A program made the position numbers and the translations under genes. From Diplonema japonicum (taxonomy: Eukaryota > Euglenozoa > Diplonemea > Diplonemida > Diplonemidae), in contig OZ025683.1 of the NCBI GenBank assembly GCA_964019335.1, positions 186,001 to 250,000 of the forward strand: 64,000 nt of DNA, read 5' to 3'. Below, piece by piece: positions 58,659 to 64,000 of the stretch (positions within the stretch are counted from its first letter, which is position 1; every line of letters begins with the position of its first letter). The notes beneath the pieces were generated by a model, which searched no databases, was not told where the DNA came from, and saw only the letters and a program-made list of their open reading frames with translations.

Positions 58659-60296
58659 ATGGGTTACGAAACCAAACCCTTCACAGATGAGCAAATGACA
58701 GACCCCAGTGCGGGTGAGGATGAGATGTCTGAAGACTTCGGCAACATCTCTGCAAAGGACAGTGTCTACTCGACCGGTTCAGGGTACCAGAAGTATCTGG
58801 ACAACGGTGAGAAGGTGGTGTTCGACCTGAGAAAACTGTGGGCCTTCACAGGCCCCGGTTTCCTCATGTCCATCGCCTACCTCGACCCAGGCAACCTCGA
58901 GGCCGACCTTCAAGCAGGCGCTTCCGGAAAATACCAACTCCTCTGGATTCTCTTCTGGGCCACCGTGATGGGCCTTGTCCTGCAAAACCTCGCTTCAAAA
59001 CTCGGTCTTGTTTCCGGAAAGCATCTCGCACAGCACTGCACAAAGTACCCCAAATACGTGAAGTACACCTTGTGGATCATGACCGAGATTGCACTAATCT
59101 GCGCTGACTGTCAAGAAGTTGTCGGGTCTGCCATCGCCATTCGTCTCCTCTCAGGGAAGAGGATCCCCATCTGGGCAGGGTGTCTCATCACGGCAGCGGA
59201 TTGTTTCGCCTTCATGCTGCTTGACAAGAGGGGTATGCGTAAGCTGGAGGCGCTGTTCGGTGTTTTCATCACCACGATGGTTGTCACGTTTGGGTTTCAA
59301 TACTTCGCAAAGCTGCCTCCCCAAGGGGACCTCTTCGAGGGATGGGCACGCCCGCATATCTCATCTAACGACAACTTCCAGATAGCAGTGGGGCTGATCG
59401 GGGCTGTTATCATGCCGCACAACTTGTTCCTGCACTCTGCACTGGTTTTGTCGCGTAAAGTGAACAGGAAATTTGACACAGAACCCGAGATGGCCAAGTA
59501 CCGTGTGACAGAGGCTATCTACTACAACCACATGGAGTCGGCGATCGCACTGCTTGTGTCGTTCGTGATCAACCTGTTCGTGGTGGGGGTGTTCGCTCAC
59601 CTGTCGTACTACGATGCTGACGGGCTGCCCGTCTGTTCTTACGACGGAAAATGCGTCGTTCCCTCCGACAACACCGACGGGACGAACTGCACACAAATCG
59701 GTCTCCTCACAGCAGGCGACTGTCTCAAGGACGTCTACAACGAATCATGGTGGCTGTACATCTGGGCATTGGGTGTCCTTGCTGCAGGACAGGCTTCCAC
59801 CATCACTGGTACATATGCAGGGCAGTTCATCATGGAAGGGTTTTTGAACTTGAAGGTTAAGCCTGCTCTTCGTACTCTTTTCTCGAGATGTTTCTCACTG
59901 ATCCCCGCCATGGTGGTGGCTATTGAGACACCGGGTGACCCGGATGGTATGGACAACCTGAACCAGTGGCTGAACGTGGCGCAGAGTATTCAGCTTCCTT
60001 TTGCGATGCTTCCTGTGTTGTACTTCGCGACAGATGTAAAGTCCTGTAGGGAGTTTACGACGAAAGGATGGTCCTGGTACGCGGTGTGGGTCATTGCCTT
60101 GATCGTTCTTGTCTCGAACGTCTACGCTATTGTCCTGACGGCGTCGCAGCTTCCTGATTACATTCCTGTGTGGATCGCATTCGGGCTTTTCAACTTGTTT
60201 TATGTGTGCCTTGTCGGCTATCTTTGCCTTATCTGTGCCAGGGTGCTTCGCCTCCCTGAGCCGAATGAAGAAGGTGTCTTGCTTGTTAACAGGTAG
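58659..60296 (+). CDS. NRAMP divalent-metal transporter, copy 2
   Basis: 545 aa, single exon. Copy 1 and copy 2 differ at a few sites near the start (FTN versus FTD) and then read identically, silent sites included, for about 1.2 kb (58693-59920). From 59921 on, changes cluster in the last 125 codons: NIVQ versus NVAQ, DAK versus DVK, WVSWVVW versus WSWYAVW, CFVG versus CLVG, and the final 15 residues. Metal-binding DPGN and MPHN are kept. This pattern fits gene conversion across the 5' part with functional or neutral drift at the 3' end. The start is preceded by AAGAAAACA rather than a long A tract. Confidence 0.93.
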   Translation: MGYETKPFTDEQMTDPSAGEDEMSEDFGNISAKDSVYSTGSGYQKYLDNGEKVVFDLRKLWAFTGPGFLMSIAYLDPGNLEADLQAGASGKYQLLWILFWATVMGLVLQNLASKLGLVSGKHLAQHCTKYPKYVKYTLWIMTEIALICADCQEVVGSAIAIRLLSGKRIPIWAGCLITAADCFAFMLLDKRGMRKLEALFGVFITTMVVTFGFQYFAKLPPQGDLFEGWARPHISSNDNFQIAVGLIGAVIMPHNLFLHSALVLSRKVNRKFDTEPEMAKYRVTEAIYYNHMESAIALLVSFVINLFVVGVFAHLSYYDADGLPVCSYDGKCVVPSDNTDGTNCTQIGLLTAGDCLKDVYNESWWLYIWALGVLAAGQASTITGTYAGQFIMEGFLNLKVKPALRTLFSRCFSLIPAMVVAIETPGDPDGMDNLNQWLNVAQSIQLPFAMLPVLYFATDVKSCREFTTKGWSWYAVWVIALIVLVSNVYAIVLTASQLPDYIPVWIAFGLFNLFYVCLVGYLCLICARVLRLPEPNEEGVLLVNR

Positions 60297-60397
60297 GATT
60301 TCTTTTTAAAAAAAAATGAATGCTGTGATCGATTCTTTTTTTTTTTTTAATTTTTTTTTTTTTTTTTTACTAACACAACGTGTGGCGTGGCTGTCCT

Positions 60398-60431
<34 letters not shown>

Positions 60432-61251
60432 TAGTTGTTGTTGATTGTGGGAGGGGGAGGAGGGGGGGGGGAGAAAAAGAAGTGAAAAAAAAGAAAGGCA
60501 TCTACCTTGATTGTTATTATTGTTTTTTGTTTTTATTTTTATTTTTTCATAAATATAAATCCCCCCGTTTACGTTAAAAAAAAAAAAAAAAAAAAAGCCA
60601 GATTTCTCCACTTTTCAGATTTCTCCTCTTTTTTTTTTGCTGCTTTTCCCTTTACTCTACTGCTGTCTGATTTCACAAAGAGATTAGCATGAGCGGTGTT
60701 TGGTGAATGGCAGCAAAACGTGTGTTTTTTTTTTTAAACTCCACTAACAAACTTTCCCCTCTTGTCACCACCCCCTTTCCTCCTTACTACTTAAGTAAGC
60801 GAAGAAGTATATTTGAAAAAAAAAAGAAGGAAAAAAAAAAAAAACATGAAACACCCAGGGCAGATGAGGTAGATCAAAACGCACCTTCATATCTCTAAAG
60901 TGTTCCCATGTTGTCATAATAAATAATAAAATCGTAGTAATGCCGATTCCCCTTTCCCCCCTCACTCCCACTGTGTGTAAAAACAGAGTTTACCTTGCCT
61001 TGGAACCTTTAAGAACGCGAGGAAAAAAAAAAAAAAAAAAAAAAGGTGTGGCATATTTCGAAACATTTTTTACTTTCTTTTTTTTCTTTCCGAAAGAAAA
61101 ATGCATTTTTTTTTTTTATATATCTCGGTGTTTAAAGTGTAGTGTAGAAGAAGACACTACCATAAAAAAAAAAAAGAAAAAACTCCAGCATAAAAAAAAG
61201 AAATGTTAATTTTTTTAACTACTAAACCCACATGTGTCATAAATATATGAC

Positions 61252-61288
<37 letters not shown>

Positions 61289-61757
61289 ATAGACTTTTTG
61301 GTCAAACAGTGACCTGTCATTCTCTTTTTGATTTGACTTTTTGGGTTTTTAGCCTGTGGGCTTAGTGGTCAAATGAAAAAAAGAGATGAAACGGGGGTGA
61401 TGGGTGTTGAAGAAGGGAGGGGAAAAAAAAAAAAAAAAAAAGGTAAAAGAAAAAGAAAAAGAAAAGGGTCGGCTCACGTTACGTTTTCAGCAAAAAAAAA
61501 AAAAAAATACTTGCAGCGCTTAGAGAAGTACGGTTACATTATTATGGCTTGGCCTTTTGTGTCTCCCCCCTCTCCCTTGCCAGCCTGCTTCTCCGTTCCC
61601 TGCTTTTATTTTTTCGGACGTGTTTATACTCCCCCCTTGATTTTTCTGTATCCCTCTCATAATGGTCCTTTTTTTATTTCTCTCTCCTTCCCCGTTGTCC
61701 CCCCCCCCCCTTTTTCTTTATTTTCGATTTTTTTTTGTTTTTTTGTTTAAGTTTCAG
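60297..61757. other. Long homopolymer region
   Basis: No gene supported. T run ~60401-60430, G run ~60464-60472, A runs (~61257-61285, ~61423-61441) and pyrimidine stretches. A patch at 61515-61555 could be an exon but has no partner that can be fixed. Confidence 0.5.
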
Positions 61758-61904
61758 GGTGGGTTGGCGACACCTCTTAAGCGAATTAAGGAGAAAAAAA
61801 AGAAGTTCGGACACTCACGAATGTCAAGCATTGTTGGCAGCACAATGGGTAACAGTGGTGGTGGTCCAAGTGATGGGTCTCATTATTCCAACGTTAGGCC
61901 GTGA
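61758..61904 (+). CDS. Possible terminal exon of an unidentified gene
   Basis: After a T-rich tract ending in TTTCAG (61757), a frame of 48 codons reads with protein-like composition (GGLATPLKRIKEKKKKFGHS, then SSIVGSTMGNSGGGPSDGSH) to a TGA at 61904. It looks like a final exon, but the upstream exons are not identifiable. Confidence 0.4.
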   Translation, partial: GGLATPLKRIKEKKKKFGHSRMSSIVGSTMGNSGGGPSDGSHYSNVRP

Positions 61905-62376
61905 TGACGGATAGGGTAGAAGCTCACTTACCTCTCCTAGCACGGTTCAATTTTTTTCTTCCCCCCCCCTCCTCCTCCTCCTCCTCCCCCACCTCTCCCT
62001 TAACGATATATCACCTTATGTCGGGGGAAGGGGGGGGTTTTTTTTTCTTTCCTTTCTTTTTTTTTTTATCCCACGAAAGATCTGCTCCCCTTTCCCGCCG
62101 CTCAGGGAGAAAAAAAAAATCACAGGGCGGAATTTTTCCCCCGGGGAAAAAAAAAAAAAAAAAAAAAAAAAAGAACGGGGAGGAACAAAAGCCGTTGTTT
62201 TGTACTGCGGTGCATTTTTTTTTTTTTTTTTTTGCTCTCGTTTTTTTTTTTTTTTTCTTCTTTTTTTTTTCATATAAACACAACACACAATGCACTAACA
62301 GGTGGGCGGCATAAAAGGTGCTCTTGGAACACATAGCACCTAAGGAGCCGGGAGAAAAAAAAAAAAAGAGAAAACA
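61905..62376. other. Spacer, homopolymer-rich
   Basis: T, A and C runs, no gene seen. A balanced patch at 62285-62345 precedes the next start. Confidence 0.5.
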
Positions 62377-62686
62377 ATGGAGACCGAAGACCAAGCGGCA
62401 GTCAAGATGCAGTCTATGTTTCGTGGGCACGCAGCGCGGAAAAGAGCCGATGTCATTAAACACGACACTGCAAGGAAGAAGGTATGAGAAGGGTTTTTTT
62501 TTTTGTGTTTTATTTTTTTGACAGGTGCAGCAATATCTTCAGCGCAATAATATTCACGGCCTGCTCCAGCATCTCATGTGTCTCCTCACCCACATCCGCC
62601 CCGAGGATCCTAAAGTATTCCTCCTTCAGGAAATAGAACGATTGGCAAATAAGTATGTATACACAATTTTTCCAAGAGAATGGTAA
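62377..62686 (+). CDS. Small IQ-motif plus RIIa/Dpy-30-like protein
   Basis: Two exons, 62377-62481 and 62525-62686; 88 aa. Exon 1 contains an IQ calmodulin-binding motif (AAVKMQSMFRGHAARKRADV). Exon 2 encodes an RIIa/Dpy-30 dimerisation fold (VQQYLQRNNIHGLLQHLMC, then RPEDPKVFLLQEIERL). Proteins that join a calmodulin-binding motif with an RIIa fold are typical of axonemal complexes such as the radial spokes. A GTATGT at 62653 could be the donor of another intron, so further exons beyond 62686 are possible. Confidence 0.7.
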
Positions 62687-62741
62687 TTCCTCCCAGATTT
62701 CCCCGGCTTTTTTTTAGCGGCCTTTTGTCTTCTTTCCCAGC

Positions 62742-62831
62742 ATGATGATGACCTCTTAACTGCTGGAGTGCTTGCACCTTGATAGCCACAGCTAACGGAC
62801 ATGTAACTTTCTAAAATGGAGTTACCACTGA
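62742..62831 (+). ncRNA. C/D-snoRNA-like unit A1
   Basis: 90 nt from ATGATGATGA (box-C like) to CTGA (box-D like), preceded by CCCAGC. An internal hairpin GTAACT...AGTTAC and a C'-like TGATAG are present. Five related units follow, alternating A and B types. Confidence 0.5.
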
Positions 62832-62880
62832 CTCTTGCACAAAGTTTTCTTCCCCAGCCCCTTCCACTTACACAGACTAG

Positions 62881-62972
62881 ATGATGATGACCTTTTAACT
62901 GCTGGAGTGTTTTTGCACGCTGATAGCCACAGCTAACGGACATGTAACTTTCTAAAATGGAGTTACCACTGA
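62881..62972 (+). ncRNA. C/D-snoRNA-like unit B1
   Basis: 92 nt with the same boxes. It differs from A-type by ACAGACTAG before box C, a longer T run in the first loop (GTGTTTTTGCACGC) and a conserved tail ATTCAATGCATTGTGTTCCA right after box D. Confidence 0.5.
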
Positions 62973-63303
62973 TATTCAATGCATTGTGTTCCAAAGAAGC
63001 AAAATAAAAAAGAAAATTCCCCCAAGGCGAACCAAAAAAAAAAAAAAAAAAAAAATAATTCTTTATGACTATATGTCTTTGTTGTTCGCACGAGCAAAAA
63101 AGGTTTTTTAAAAAGCTGCGAAAGTTTTTTGCTCGGCACAAGTTGCATGTAGTTATAAATTATTTTTTGAAAGATAAATATTTGTAACAAAAAAAAAAAT
63201 CGAGAATTTTTCAGTGCTCGCTATTTCCGTTCCAACGTGGTAAATTTACGTAAATTAAATTCCAAGAAAGGTACCGGCTCTCCCTCCCACCAGGTTTCCC
63301 AGC

Positions 63304-63393
63304 ATGATGATAACCTCTTAACTGCTGGAGTGCTTGCACACTGATAGCCACAGCTAACGGACATGTAACTTTCTAAAATGGAGTTACCACTGA
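63304..63393 (+). ncRNA. C/D-snoRNA-like unit A2
   Basis: 90 nt, box C ATGATGATA variant, box D CTGA, with CCACAGCTAACGGACATG and AGTTACCACTGA conserved. Confidence 0.5.
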
Positions 63394-63444
63394 CTTGGAC
63401 TTCTTTCCCTACCCCTACCACCCGCGGCCATGCACACAGACTAG

Positions 63445-63534
63445 ATGATGATGACCTTTTAACTGCTGGAGTGTTTGCACGCTGATAGCCACAGCTAACG
63501 GACATGTAACTTTCTAAAATGGAGTTACCACTGA
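63445..63534 (+). ncRNA. C/D-snoRNA-like unit B2
   Basis: 90 nt, B type with ACAGACTAG leader and the same ATTCAATGCATTGTGTTCCA tail as B1. Confidence 0.5.
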
Positions 63535-63686
63535 TATTCAATGCATTGTGTTCCAAAGGAAAAAAAAAAAAAAAAAAAAACCCCATAACAAAACAAGAAA
63601 AAGCCGAAATTTCTCCACGCTCCAATTGGGTCGAATTACGTGAGTTAAATTCCTGGTTTTTGTCTTTCGAGATTACAATTCCCAGC

Positions 63687-63776
63687 ATGATGATGACCTC
63701 TTAACTGCTGGAGTGCTTGCACCTTGATAGCCACAGCTAACGGACATGTAACTTTCTAAAATGGAGTTACCACTGA
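63687..63776 (+). ncRNA. C/D-snoRNA-like unit A3
   Basis: 90 nt, A type with CCCAGC leader. Its 90 nt appear identical to unit A1. Confidence 0.5.
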
Positions 63777-63838
63777 CTTGGGATTAAGATGAGCTCAGCA
63801 GCATGGCTGCAGCGGACCACATATGTGTGCATTCTTGC

Positions 63839-63930
63839 ATGATGATGAAACCTTTACTGCTGGAGTGTTTTTGCACGCTGATAGCCACAGCTAACGGACA
63901 TGTAACTTTCTAAAATGGAGTTACCACTGA
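63839..63930 (+). ncRNA. C/D-snoRNA-like unit B3
   Basis: 92 nt, B type. Box C reads ATGATGATGAA, part of the following segment is shortened, and box D plus the ATTCAATGCATTGTGTTCCA tail are kept. The array may continue past the window's right edge. Confidence 0.45.
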
Positions 63931-64000
63931 TATTCAATGCATTGTGTTCCAAAGAAACCCCCCCCCCCCCCCCCCCCCCCCCCACGGCATCGAGAATTTT

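Noticed and set aside
61373-61750. 125-aa Lys/Pro-rich open frame
   Set aside because: Built from A and C runs; only the segment after 61757 looks like coding sequence.
62742-62831. Reverse strand of the repeated unit read as a spliced-leader RNA (22-nt segment ending TATCAAG before GTGC)
   Set aside because: The resemblance to the dinoflagellate leader is partial, and the putative donor is not kept: the other copies read CAGC or CAGT before GT.
62742-63930. CRISPR-like array
   Set aside because: Six ~90-nt units with uneven spacers in a eukaryotic contig do not fit short uniform repeats and spacers.

Overview
This is a eukaryotic protist contig, most likely from a euglenozoan and probably a marine diplonemid-like flagellate rather than a trypanosomatid. 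Three observations support this. (1) Essentially every protein gene over 62 kb lies on the + strand at short spacing, as in polycistronic euglenozoan genomes; only a tRNA gene is on the - strand. (2) The families have a kinetoplastid flavour: an FHA+parvulin (Par42/Par45-type) gene, a membrane protein with a degenerate class III cyclase domain, and several flagellar-type proteins (TPH, TCP11, IQ+RIIa). (3) About 25 short conventional GT-AG introns, mostly 37-85 nt, argue against trypanosomatids, which have almost none. The lineage is inferred; no rRNA gene or recognisable spliced leader is present.

Layout. 1-5.6 kb: end of a TPH coiled-coil gene, an unknown gene with a C-terminal REJ/Ig-like end, a type I membrane protein and a cyclase-like membrane protein. 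5.6-11.3 kb: a gene-poor island with a duplicated ~280-bp RNA-like element, a tandem repeat carrying a small hairpin element, MITE-like inverted repeats and one doubtful small ORF. 11.3-26 kb: a PPP phosphatase, FHA-parvulin, two small unknown proteins, a CIPK-like kinase, a CaaX-ending protein and a TRIP12/UPL3-type HECT E3 ligase. 26-39 kb: TCP11-domain protein, PDZ protein, tRNA-Ser(CGA), BTB+beta-helix protein, the first of two paralogous unknowns, and a carnitine acyltransferase. 39-48 kb: the second paralogue, small proteins including a thioredoxin-fold protein, two tandem eL22 genes, an ankyrin protein and a divergent SMC ATPase. 48-60.3 kb: a large tandem pseudo-caspase, a secreted PAN-like protein, NAT9, a small unknown, TRAP-alpha and two almost identical NRAMP transporters. 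60.3-64 kb: homopolymer-rich DNA, a small IQ/RIIa protein, then a six-copy array of ~90-nt C/D-snoRNA-like units.

Two genome-wide traits stand out. Intergenic DNA and introns are dominated by long A, T, C or G runs. Most start codons are immediately preceded by an A tract of about 6-18 nt. The genes do not form an operon of related function; they look like an ordinary housekeeping and flagellar mix transcribed in one direction. Exon joins were derived by reading GT..AG introns that keep the frame open into recognisable protein, and the codon arithmetic was checked for each. Homopolymer lengths may carry sequencing or assembly error.
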